Source of the DNA: JAWCQZ01 sp038869515 [NCBI: Halobacteria archaeon] | Lineage (GTDB): Archaea; Halobacteriota; Syntropharchaeia; JACQPP01 | Direction of reading: 5' to 3' | NCBI GenBank assembly: GCA_038869515.1 | Contig: JAWCQZ010000006.1 | Coordinates: 78,122 to 122,286 of the forward strand | DNA length: 44,165 nt | Part shown: positions 14,861 through 22,028 of the stretch, one piece after another | Position numbering within the stretch: the first letter of the stretch is position 1 | How the letters are laid out: each line of letters opens with the position of its first letter | The notes under the pieces: generated by a model | Database searches by the model: none | The model's input: the letters and a program-made list of their open reading frames with translations, nothing else | Told to the model about the DNA's origin: nothing | Program-made: the position numbers and the translations under genes

Positions 14861-15912
14861 GCGGGACCTGGCGTTTTCTCTTCCATCCCGATCTGGGGAC
14901 CCAGCGCGCCCTGGGCCTCCGCGCCCTGCGGGAGCAGGGGGGGCTCAGGGACGCCATCCTTCTCCTCGGCTACCGGGAGCGGATGGTGAGCCTCGGGGCG
15001 TTCCAGGACCTCGACTCGGGGGTCGACCTGGAGGAGGCCCGCCGGCAGAACATCGTCCTCTTCCGCCGCTCCTCGGGGGGCGGTTTCGCCTTCATCGACC
15101 CGCGGGCCTACATGACCCTCGGGTTCACGGGCCCCGCGGAGTGGTTCACCGGCCTGGAGGGGGCGATGGAGCGGACCGGCCGCATGGCGGTCGCCGCCTT
15201 CCGGAGGCTGGGGCTCCCGGTGGACTACAGGCACGTGGGGGACGTGGTCGCAGGCCCGCGGAAGGTGGGCGCGGTCGTGGCCAGCCGCCTCGCGGCGGGG
15301 TACGACATCGGCCTCCCCATCAACCTGGTCCCGGTCGACTTCGCCCCCTACGAGCGGGTCTGCAGGATTCCCCCGGAGAAGTTCTCGGACAAGGAGTTCA
15401 AGCAGACCCAGGGCTACCTGGCGAGCCTGTCGGAGTTGGCGGCACGGACGGTGCGCCCGGAGGACGTCCGGGACTCCTTCGGCCGGGAGTTCGCCGCCAC
15501 CTTTGGGGTGAAGGTGGCGTTCTCCCGGGCCACCTCCGAGGAGCTGGCCCGGGCGGATGAACTGGGGGCTCTCATGGCCTCCCCCGACAGGCTCCGGCAG
15601 GTCTCCAGCCGGGCGCGTTTCCCCCGGGTCCCGGAGGGCCACCGGCTGGTCCAGGGGAACCACAAGGGGCGGAAGCTGGTGACCGCCCACGTCCTCGCCG
15701 ACGCCTGCGGCAAGCCGGTGGAGGTCATGTTCTCGGGCGACTTCTTCCTGAGGCCCGCGGAGGGACTCCGGGAAATGGAGCGGGCGATTGTTTCCGCCTG
15801 GGGAAGGCCGACCATCCGGGAGCGGGCCGAGGACGCCCTGAAGGGGGTCGAGATCCCGGGCCTCACCGCCGACGACTTCCTGGCGGCGGTCCGGAAGGCG
15901 GTCCAGCCGTGA
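14857..15912 (+). CDS. Lipoate-protein ligase-like protein (BPL/LplA family)
   Basis: A 351-residue protein of the biotin/lipoate ligase fold. RRSSGGGFAFID (70-81) matches the lipoyl-AMP loop RRxSGGGxVxxD. HVGDVVAGPRKVGA (126-139) corresponds to the GNDIxxxGKKIxG loop, with Lys136 in place of the catalytic Lys but with Gly-Asp where Asn-Asp is expected. Residues 255-345 look like the LplA accessory domain (HKGRKLVTAHVLADACG, FSGDFFLRPAEG). No lipoyl-domain protein (E2 or GcvH) is in the window, so its role in a CoA operon is unclear. ATGA coupling ties it to both neighbours. Confidence 0.82.
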   Translation: MSGTWRFLFHPDLGTQRALGLRALREQGGLRDAILLLGYRERMVSLGAFQDLDSGVDLEEARRQNIVLFRRSSGGGFAFIDPRAYMTLGFTGPAEWFTGLEGAMERTGRMAVAAFRRLGLPVDYRHVGDVVAGPRKVGAVVASRLAAGYDIGLPINLVPVDFAPYERVCRIPPEKFSDKEFKQTQGYLASLSELAARTVRPEDVRDSFGREFAATFGVKVAFSRATSEELARADELGALMASPDRLRQVSSRARFPRVPEGHRLVQGNHKGRKLVTAHVLADACGKPVEVMFSGDFFLRPAEGLREMERAIVSAWGRPTIRERAEDALKGVEIPGLTADDFLAAVRKAVQP

Positions 15913-16988
15913 ACGAGAAGGTGGCGGTCCTCGGCGCCTCCATCATTTCCCCGCAGGCCTCGGTCCGCCTCCAGAGGGAGGAGATGGTGTTCCACGCGTG
16001 CCGCAGCGCCCTGCGCCAGGCCGGGCTCGGCCGGGACGACCTAGGCGCCGTGGTCCAGTGCTCCATGGACATGCTCGACGGCCGCATCATCTCCTCTTCC
16101 ACCTCGGTGGAGCCCGCCGGGGCCTACCTCAAGGAGGAGGCGAAGGTGGCGGGAGACGGGCTCCTCGCGCTCATTCTGGGGTGGATGCGGGTCCTCTCCG
16201 GCGCGTTCGACGCCGTCCTGGTGGTCGCCCAGTGCAAGCCCTCCGAGACGCGGCCCGAGGCGGCCTATCGCGCCCTCTTCGATCCCTGGTACACCCGGCC
16301 GCTGGGGCTCGACCGGGTCTCGGCGGCCGCCCTCCAGGCCCGGCGGAGGATGGAGGGCGGTGGCCCGGCCCCCGGGACCCTCGCGAAAATCGTGGAGCAG
16401 CACCGGGCCCGGGGCGCGAAAAACCCCCGGTCCCGCTCGCCCAGGGTCTCTGCGAGGGAAGTCTTGCGCTCCCCGGTCCGGGCCTCTCCGATTCGCGTCC
16501 TGGAGATATCCCCGTTCGTGGACTCCGCCGCGGCCCTCGTCCTGGCGTCGGAGGACCTGGCGCGCAGCCACCCGAGCCCCGTCTGGATTGTCGGCGCGTG
16601 TCATTGCGTCGAGGAGCACCTCCTCGGGGAGCGCGAACTCCACCGCAGCCGCGCCCTGGAGGATGCCGCCGCCCGCGCCTACCGGATGGCGGGCCTCCGG
16701 CCCCGGGATTTGGATGCGGCCGAGCTGCACGCGGAGTTCTCCTACCAGGTCCCCCTCTGGTCTGAGGCTCTCGGCCTGGACGTCGGGCGGACCTCCGTGG
16801 ACCCCTCGGGGGGCTCCCTCGCGGGCCACGCCCCCTTCGTCGGCGGCCTCTCCCGGGCCGCCGAGGCGGTGCTGCAACTGCGGGGCGAAGCGGGACCGGT
16901 CCAGGTCCGCGGGGCGAAGGCGGCGCTGGCCCACGGAGCGGCGGGTCCCTGCGGGCAATCCCAGGCGGTGGCGATATTCGCGCGATGA
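15909..16988 (+). CDS. Thiolase-fold protein without the nucleophilic Cys (subunit 1)
   Basis: A 359-residue thiolase-superfamily protein starting at a GTG that overlaps the previous stop (GTGA). The thiolase cysteine segment (xNxCAxGS) reads EAKVAGDG, so Cys is Val80. The AEVHDC motif is AELHAEF (His kept) and the GHPIGATG motif is GHAPFVGG (His kept). It cannot use the normal thiolase mechanism. It forms an obvious pair with the next gene, also thiolase-fold, and with DUF35. Similar sets in other organisms act as retro-aldolases or as heteromeric thiolases with a non-catalytic subunit. Which applies here is not known. Confidence 0.85.
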   Translation: MNEKVAVLGASIISPQASVRLQREEMVFHACRSALRQAGLGRDDLGAVVQCSMDMLDGRIISSSTSVEPAGAYLKEEAKVAGDGLLALILGWMRVLSGAFDAVLVVAQCKPSETRPEAAYRALFDPWYTRPLGLDRVSAAALQARRRMEGGGPAPGTLAKIVEQHRARGAKNPRSRSPRVSAREVLRSPVRASPIRVLEISPFVDSAAALVLASEDLARSHPSPVWIVGACHCVEEHLLGERELHRSRALEDAAARAYRMAGLRPRDLDAAELHAEFSYQVPLWSEALGLDVGRTSVDPSGGSLAGHAPFVGGLSRAAEAVLQLRGEAGPVQVRGAKAALAHGAAGPCGQSQAVAIFAR

Positions 16989-18130
16989 GGGACGTGGCCA
17001 TCGCGGGCATCGGGCAGACCCGCCACGGCAAGCGGGAGGACGTGAGCATCCCTGAACTGGTCTCGGAGGCGGTGCGGGAGTGTCTGCGGGACGCGAGGGC
17101 CACCCCCCGGGAGGTGGACGCCGTCGTCTCGGGGAACATGGAGTGGTTCGAGGGGCTGCTCATGCCCGACCTGGTGGCGGTGGACGCCCTCGCCTCCGTG
17201 ATGAAGCCCGCGATGAAGGTCCAGACCGGGGGGACGGTGGGCGCCTCGGTTTTCCTCTCCGCCTACTACCACGTCGCCTCGGGCCTCTTCGACCGTGTCC
17301 TCGCCGTCGGGTTCGAGAAAATCACCGACTGCATCCACGCCCAGGCGGGCCTCTCCCTCGGCGACCCGGTCTACGGGAGGTTCGCCTCCTCCGGCGTGCT
17401 CGGCAGCTCCGCCCTGCAGTTGCGGCGCTACATGTGGAAATACGGCCTGACCGAGAAGCAGGTGGCCCACGTCGCCGCGAAGAACCGGACCAACGCCCTC
17501 CGGAATCCGAAGGCCCACATGCGCCAAGCCACCACCGTCGAACAGGTCCTCGCATCGCCGGTCATGGCCCACCCCATCCGCCTCCTCCACTCCTGTCCGC
17601 AGACAGACGGGGCGTGCGCTCTCCTCCTCGCGTCGGAGGATGCGGCCAGAGAGATGCGCGACGACCCCGTGCGGGTCCTCGGGACCGCCAGCGCCAGCGA
17701 CACCCCCCGCCACAGTGACCGCGACATGGCCGAGGCCGCGAGCCTCGCCGAGGCGGGGAGGCGCGCCTTCAAGAAAGCCGGCGTGGAGAACCCCCGGAAG
17801 TTCTTCCAGGTGGCCGAGCTCTACGACGCCTTCGCCCACCAGGAGGTCATCTGGAGCGAGGTCCTCGGCCTCTTTCCCCGGGGGAAGGGGGGCGTGGCTG
17901 CCGAGGAGGGGATCACCTCCATGGAGGGCGACCTGCCGTTCAACCCGAGCGGCGGGGTCCTCAGCACCAACCCCATCGGGGCCACCGCCATGATTCGCAT
18001 CGCTGAGGCCGCCCTCCAGGTCCGCGGCGACGCGGGCGAGCACCAGGTCCCGGGCGTGGAACGCGCCCTCGCCCACGGCTGGGGCGGGGGGCTCCCGCAG
18101 TTTAATGTGGTGACCGTCCTCGGGAGGTAG
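16985..18130 (+). CDS. Thiolase-fold protein, aldolase-like (subunit 2)
   Basis: A 381-residue thiolase-superfamily protein linked by ATGA to the preceding gene. The nucleophile segment is VQTGGTVGAS, so Cys is Gly83. The HDC histidine is Tyr280 in AELYDAF. The GHPIGATG histidine is Asn329 in STNPIGATA, with one residue fewer. Loss of all these residues with Tyr in place of His recalls SCP2-thiolase-like aldolases of steroid side-chain degradation (Ltp2), which work with a DUF35 partner. That is an inference from substitutions. DUF35 follows after two bases, supporting a complex. Confidence 0.87.
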   Translation: MRDVAIAGIGQTRHGKREDVSIPELVSEAVRECLRDARATPREVDAVVSGNMEWFEGLLMPDLVAVDALASVMKPAMKVQTGGTVGASVFLSAYYHVASGLFDRVLAVGFEKITDCIHAQAGLSLGDPVYGRFASSGVLGSSALQLRRYMWKYGLTEKQVAHVAAKNRTNALRNPKAHMRQATTVEQVLASPVMAHPIRLLHSCPQTDGACALLLASEDAAREMRDDPVRVLGTASASDTPRHSDRDMAEAASLAEAGRRAFKKAGVENPRKFFQVAELYDAFAHQEVIWSEVLGLFPRGKGGVAAEEGITSMEGDLPFNPSGGVLSTNPIGATAMIRIAEAALQVRGDAGEHQVPGVERALAHGWGGGLPQFNVVTVLGR

Positions 18131-18132
18131 CG

Positions 18133-18678
18133 ATGAAGAAGGCCCGGAAAAAGGAGCAGGGGCGCATCACCCGCATCCCCGGCGTGGTCACCATCGAGTA
18201 TAACTGGACCCTCGGCCGCATGGCAACGAAGTTCTACGACGGCCTCAAAGCCCGGAAAATCCTCGGCGCGAAATGCCCGAAGTGCGGGCGCATCGCCACC
18301 CCGCCCCGGGAGTATTGCGCCCTCTGCCTCGAGGAGACGGCCCTGGTCGAGGTGGGGCCCGGGGGGACCCTGGAGACCTTCTCGGTGGTCCACTACTCCT
18401 TCCCCCACCAGCCCCTCAAGCCCCCCTACACCTACGGCATCATCAAGTTCGACGGTTCCGACACCGGGCTGACCCACTTGGTCAAGGGGGACGAGAGGAC
18501 CCTCCGCATCGGGATGAGGATGGAGCCGGTGTGGCGGCCGAAGCGCACGGGACATCTCCGGGACATCCTCCATTTCAGGCCGGTGGAGCCCGCGCCCGGT
18601 GCTCGCTTGACCCCTGGCGTAAGTTGCCAGGGATGGGCGGAGGGAGAGGAGGTGGGTCGCAAATGGATTTCTCCCTGA
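18133..18678 (+). CDS. DUF35 OB-fold protein with zinc ribbon
   Basis: A 181-residue DUF35 protein. Zinc ligands are Cys48, Cys51, Cys62 and Cys65 (CPKC and CALC). The OB-fold follows (TLETFSVVHYSF, YTYGIIKFDGSDTG). It probably docks onto the two thiolase-fold proteins just upstream, shaping the CoA site. The fold should end near residue 155 (FRPVEP). The remaining 26 residues are encoded by a stretch with an inverted repeat (18612-18632) and overlap the next gene by 16 bases, so the tail may be a late addition. Confidence 0.9.
   Translation: MKKARKKEQGRITRIPGVVTIEYNWTLGRMATKFYDGLKARKILGAKCPKCGRIATPPREYCALCLEETALVEVGPGGTLETFSVVHYSFPHQPLKPPYTYGIIKFDGSDTGLTHLVKGDERTLRIGMRMEPVWRPKRTGHLRDILHFRPVEPAPGARLTPGVSCQGWAEGEEVGRKWISP
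18612..18632 (+). repeat. Short inverted repeat in the tail of the DUF35 gene
   Basis: CCCTGGC (18612-18618) and GCCAGGG (18626-18632) are separated by GTAAGTT. The element lies in the codons of the DUF35 C-terminal extension, about 30 bases before the start of the next dehydrogenase. Confidence 0.65.
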
Positions 18679-19814
18679 CCCCGGCTCAGGAGGCGTTGAG
18701 GCGCTCGGCCCGCGCGTTCGCCCTGCGCGAAATCGCGCCCAAGGTCGAGGGGATGGCCGAAGAGGAGGCCCTCGACGCGGGTTTGGTCCAGAAACTCAAA
18801 AACCGCTATGCTGGGATGTGGTTCCCGGCCAAATACGGCGGGAAGGGGACCCCCCTCGCGGACCTCGCGGTCGTCATGGAGGAGATTGGCGCCGTGAACC
18901 GCTCCTCAGCGCTGGTCATCGAGGGGGCGGGGCTGGCGGGATGCACCCTTCTCTTCGGAGGGACTGAGGCCCAGAAGAGGGAGTGGATTCCTCGCATCTC
19001 CCGGGGCAAGGCGTGGTTCGCCTTCGGCATGACCGACCGGGGCCCCGGCTCCGACCCGGTCTCCATGGCGACCCGGGCCGTGAAGACGAAAGGGGGCTAC
19101 CGCATCCGGGGGCAGAAGCGGCTCATCTCCAACTGCGACATCGCGACCCACCTCCTGCTGCTGGCGAAGAGCGACCCCTTGAAGGGGGCCCGAGGGATTT
19201 CCGCCTTCCTCCTGGAGAAGGACACCCCCGGGCTCAAGTTCGAGCAGATGCGCGGCCACGGAGATGTGGAACACCACGTCTTCCGCGTCTCGGCCGATTG
19301 CGAGGTCGGCCCGGAGGCCCTCCTCGGCGGCGAAGGGGAGGGATTCATCGCCGCCCTCAAGTCCATGGACCGGGGCCGAGTGGGCCTCGCCGCCGCGAGC
19401 GTGGGGCTCGCCCGCGCCGCCTGGGAGATGGCGGTGGCCCATGCGAAACGGCGCGTGGTCTTCGGGAGGCCCCTGAAGGAGTATCAGGCGGTCTCCTTCC
19501 CCCTGGCCGAACTGGCGATTCAGATCGACGCCGCCCGCTTCCTCGTCCACCGGGCCGCCTGGCTCGACGACCGGGGACTCCGCCACTCCACCGAGACCGC
19601 GATGGCGAAATATGCCGCCGGCGAGGCCGCTGCGGCGGCCACCGAGACTCTGATGCGGGTCCTCGGGGGGCTCGGGTGGAGCAAGGAGAGCCCCGCGGGC
19701 CGGTGGCTCATGGACGCGAAGACCGCCAACTACGGCCAAGGCTCGCAGGACATCCAGAAACTCATCATTAGCCGCGCCATTTTTGAGGAGAAGGCGCAGA
19801 GCCGGAGACGATAA
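18663..19814 (+). CDS. Acyl-CoA dehydrogenase-like subunit lacking the catalytic base
   Basis: A 383-residue acyl-CoA dehydrogenase homologue beginning MDFSLTPAQE. The fold is complete (FGMTDRGPGSD, RGQKRLISN, GGLGWSKESPAGRWLMD). The catalytic Glu of the YEGT motif is Gln359 (NYGQGSQDI), and the alternative helix-G position is Gly238 (MDRGRVG), so no base is evident. In mycobacterial ChsE-type alpha2beta2 dehydrogenases one subunit likewise lacks the Glu. It may pair with the 12742-13974 enzyme; this is inference. The ATG at 18663 overlaps the DUF35 gene by 16 bases and the stop overlaps the next start as TAATG. Confidence 0.88.
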   Translation: MDFSLTPAQEALRRSARAFALREIAPKVEGMAEEEALDAGLVQKLKNRYAGMWFPAKYGGKGTPLADLAVVMEEIGAVNRSSALVIEGAGLAGCTLLFGGTEAQKREWIPRISRGKAWFAFGMTDRGPGSDPVSMATRAVKTKGGYRIRGQKRLISNCDIATHLLLLAKSDPLKGARGISAFLLEKDTPGLKFEQMRGHGDVEHHVFRVSADCEVGPEALLGGEGEGFIAALKSMDRGRVGLAAASVGLARAAWEMAVAHAKRRVVFGRPLKEYQAVSFPLAELAIQIDAARFLVHRAAWLDDRGLRHSTETAMAKYAAGEAAAAATETLMRVLGGLGWSKESPAGRWLMDAKTANYGQGSQDIQKLIISRAIFEEKAQSRRR

Positions 19815-20896
19815 TGGACTTCTGGGAGGTCCTCTACACCCGCCGCGCCCACCGGCGCTTCGCGCCCGTGCCGGTCCCCGACGGGAAGCTGGAGCGCATC
19901 ATGGAGGCGGCGCGCATCGCCCCGAGCGACGAGAACCTCCAGTTCTCGCGCTACATCGTCGTCCGCGACCCCGAAATGAAGAACTACATGGCGGACCACC
20001 TGGCCGAGATGAAAGTCGTCTCCCAGTTCACCAAGGACCACGACCGGATGCTCTCCCGGATGTGGTACCTGCCGGAGAAGGAGCGCCTCCGCGCCTCGAT
20101 GGAGTTGACCCACGGCTCTCTGATGGCGAACGCCCTGCGCCAGGCGCCGGCGGTTCTCGTCGCTTGCTACACCAGCGCCTTCTGGGATTTTCCCGGCCGC
20201 CACCCCGAGATGCTCTCCCTCGCCTCCACCGCCATCGGGGTGGAGAACATGTGGCTCGCCGCCACCGAGCAGGGGCTCGGCACCTGCCACATCGGGGCCC
20301 CCCTGATGATGGACGAGCGGCGGCGCGAGCTCATCGCGGACGGCCTCGGGGTCCCCCGCTCATGGACACCCTACACCTGCCTCCCCATCGGGGTCCCCGC
20401 CCAGGAGAGGGCCGCCGGGCCGCCCCGATTCCCAATCGAATCGCTCTTCTTCGACGAGCAGTGGGGGCGAAGGTACATCCGCAAGGCGTTCCGGACGAAC
20501 GGGAAGGCCCCAAAACCCACGCCCGTCGCCCGCGCGCCCTCGTCCCCCGCGCGACAGGCGGTGTTGAAGCCCGCCGCGGACGGGCCCCGGGAGGGACTCG
20601 ACCTTCGGGTCCTGAGGGCGACCCGGGAGTTCATCCGGGCGGCCGCCGCCGAGCACGGCCTCGCCCCGGAGGTCCTCGCCGCCCTCGTCCTCGACGAGTT
20701 CGCGCGGGGCGAGGGCTACGTCCGCTCCGGCGCGGGGAGGCCGGGCGAGAAGTTGGTGGCCCTCAACTGGCCCTACATCTGCCCCATTGTTGCCGCTCCA
20801 CTCGGAAATCCTCCCGCACCGGTCCTCTCGGAAAACCTCTCGTTCCGTCGGCAACCGGGGATGTCCGCAGGCGAGGGGAGGGGGCGGCGGCGATGA
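19814..20896 (+). CDS. Nitroreductase-family flavoprotein with C-terminal extension
   Basis: A 360-residue protein. Residues 1 to about 225 are an FMN nitroreductase fold: FWEVLYTRRAHRRFAP with the FMN-contacting Arg cluster, APSDENLQFSRYIVV, and GVENMWLAATEQGLGTCHIGAP split over the middle. Such enzymes reduce enones, nitro groups or CoA-bound double bonds. After a Pro/Ala-rich linker at about 230-255, residues 260-360 form an unrecognised domain (LRATREFIRAAAAEHGLAPEVLAALVLDEFARGEG). Typical nitroreductases have about 200 residues, so the extension is unusual. Start TAATG overlaps the dehydrogenase stop and the stop overlaps the next gene as ATGA. Confidence 0.87.
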   Translation: MDFWEVLYTRRAHRRFAPVPVPDGKLERIMEAARIAPSDENLQFSRYIVVRDPEMKNYMADHLAEMKVVSQFTKDHDRMLSRMWYLPEKERLRASMELTHGSLMANALRQAPAVLVACYTSAFWDFPGRHPEMLSLASTAIGVENMWLAATEQGLGTCHIGAPLMMDERRRELIADGLGVPRSWTPYTCLPIGVPAQERAAGPPRFPIESLFFDEQWGRRYIRKAFRTNGKAPKPTPVARAPSSPARQAVLKPAADGPREGLDLRVLRATREFIRAAAAEHGLAPEVLAALVLDEFARGEGYVRSGAGRPGEKLVALNWPYICPIVAAPLGNPPAPVLSENLSFRRQPGMSAGEGRGRRR

Positions 20897-21150
20897 GCAA
20901 GTTCCTGGGAAACCCGAGACTGAAGTCGCACCACGCAGCCGAGTCCACGCCCCTTTTCCGAAAAATGCCGCTCCTCACCACCTACTTCGAGGAGGACATG
21001 AAGGGGAGGCTTGTCCTCACCCTCGACCCGGAGCTGCAGGAGGAGTTCGAGAAGGCGGTGGCCCGCCGGTACGGAAAGTACACCGCCCTGAACGCCCGGA
21101 GGGCGGGGTCGGAGGCCCTCAAGGCGTGGGCGAAGGAGAAGCGGAAATGA
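20893..21150 (+). CDS. Small basic protein, possibly ribbon-helix-helix
   Basis: An 85-residue protein coupled by ATGA on both sides, so it is a real member of the operon. I do not recognise a family with certainty. The second half (RLVLTLDPELQEEFEKAVARR, then NARRAGSEALKAWAKE) has the strand-helix-helix layout of ribbon-helix-helix DNA-binding proteins, and the charge is basic. The first 35 residues (HHAAESTPLFRKMPLLTTYFEED) are unlike that fold. It could regulate the operon or be a small accessory subunit; neither is shown. Confidence 0.65.
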   Translation: MSKFLGNPRLKSHHAAESTPLFRKMPLLTTYFEEDMKGRLVLTLDPELQEEFEKAVARRYGKYTALNARRAGSEALKAWAKEKRK

Positions 21151-21566
21151 AAACCGCGAGCCTGATGGCCGCCGAAAAAGCTCTCCGGGAGAACCGGGAG
21201 GGGCGCCTCCGGTGGGTCGAGCCCGACCTGGGCTACCCGGGCCGCGTGGTGAACCTCCGCGTCGGATCGGAGGGCTACCACTTCGTCGCGACCGCGGATG
21301 GCGCGCGGCTGGAGCGTGGCGAATACCCCGCCCCCGACGGGAGCCTCCTCCTCCCCGACGCCCGCGTCTGGGAGCGGCTCGCGTCGGGAGGCCTCTCGAT
21401 CGGGGAGGCCGTCCGCTCGGGGAAGGCCCGGGTCTGGGGCAACCTCAACGACGTGCAGGCGCTGCTGCGCATCGTCGCCCCCCGGGAAACCCCGCAAAAC
21501 GCGCCCGAGAGCGCGAGCGGAGCGAGCGCGCGAGGGCAGCGTTTTGCGCCCGCGCGAACGAAGTGA
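21147..21566 (+). CDS. SCP2-like sterol/lipid-carrier domain protein
   Basis: A 139-residue protein. Residues 25-110 look like an SCP2 sterol-carrier domain (VVNLRVGSEGYHFVATADG, SLLLPDARVWERLASGGLS, GKARVWGNLNDVQALLRIV). SCP2 domains hold fatty acyl-CoA or sterols, fitting an operon of CoA enzymes. The last 25 residues (from about 115) are encoded by palindrome copy 4 and read as low-complexity Ala/Ser/Arg. The normal domain end precedes them, so the palindrome seems to have extended the gene. ATGA overlap with the preceding gene; MaoC starts six bases after the stop. Confidence 0.78.
   Translation: MKTASLMAAEKALRENREGRLRWVEPDLGYPGRVVNLRVGSEGYHFVATADGARLERGEYPAPDGSLLLPDARVWERLASGGLSIGEAVRSGKARVWGNLNDVQALLRIVAPRETPQNAPESASGASARGQRFAPARTK
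21494..21547 (-). repeat. Bulged palindrome, copy 4 (inverted, inside a gene)
   Basis: GCAAAACGC (21494-21502) pairs with GCGTTTTGC (21539-21547). Inner arms GCCC (21503-21506) and GGGC (21534-21537) follow. The unpaired base is A21538, which is T on the minus strand, so this copy matches the others in inverse orientation. It encodes the C-terminal tail of the SCP2-like protein. Confidence 0.82.
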
Positions 21567-21572
21567 GCGCGC

Positions 21573-22028
21573 ATGGGCCTCTATTTCGAGGAGGTCGAGG
21601 TCGGGACCAAGTTCGCCACCCCGGCCCGGACCGTGACCGACAGCGACGTCATGACCTTCGCCCGTCTCACCGGCGACAACCATCCCCTTCACACCGACGA
21701 GGCCTATGCGAAGCGGTTCTTCCCGGGCCGCATCGCGCACGGCCTCCTCAACCTCTCCCTCTCCTCCGGGCTGAAGGTGAATCAGGCGACCTTCCGGGAC
21801 TCCCTCATCGCCTTCCTGGGGATGGAGAGTGTGCGCTTCCTCAAGCCGGTCCTCATCGGCGACTCCCTCCATGTCGAGACCGAGGTGGTCGAGAAGCGGG
21901 AGACGAGCAAGCCCGACCGCGGGGTCATCACCACCAAGTCCCTGACCAGGAACCAGCGGGGGGAGGTCGTGCTCGAGGAGGTGTCGAAACTGCTCGTCGC
22001 CCGGAAACCGGCGGGGAAAAAGCCGTGA
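21573..22028 (+). CDS. MaoC-like (R)-specific enoyl-CoA hydratase
   Basis: A 151-residue hot-dog fold hydratase. The hydratase motif is FARLTGDNHPLHTDEAYAKR with catalytic Asp35 and His40, followed by PGRIAHGLL. It adds water to a 2-enoyl-CoA. In the operon it would act after the acyl-CoA dehydrogenases and before C-C cleavage by the thiolase-fold pair. No hydroxyacyl-CoA dehydrogenase lies in the same operon, which favours a retro-aldol route directly from the 3-hydroxyacyl-CoA. The stop overlaps the next start as GTGA. Confidence 0.92.
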   Translation: MGLYFEEVEVGTKFATPARTVTDSDVMTFARLTGDNHPLHTDEAYAKRFFPGRIAHGLLNLSLSSGLKVNQATFRDSLIAFLGMESVRFLKPVLIGDSLHVETEVVEKRETSKPDRGVITTKSLTRNQRGEVVLEEVSKLLVARKPAGKKP

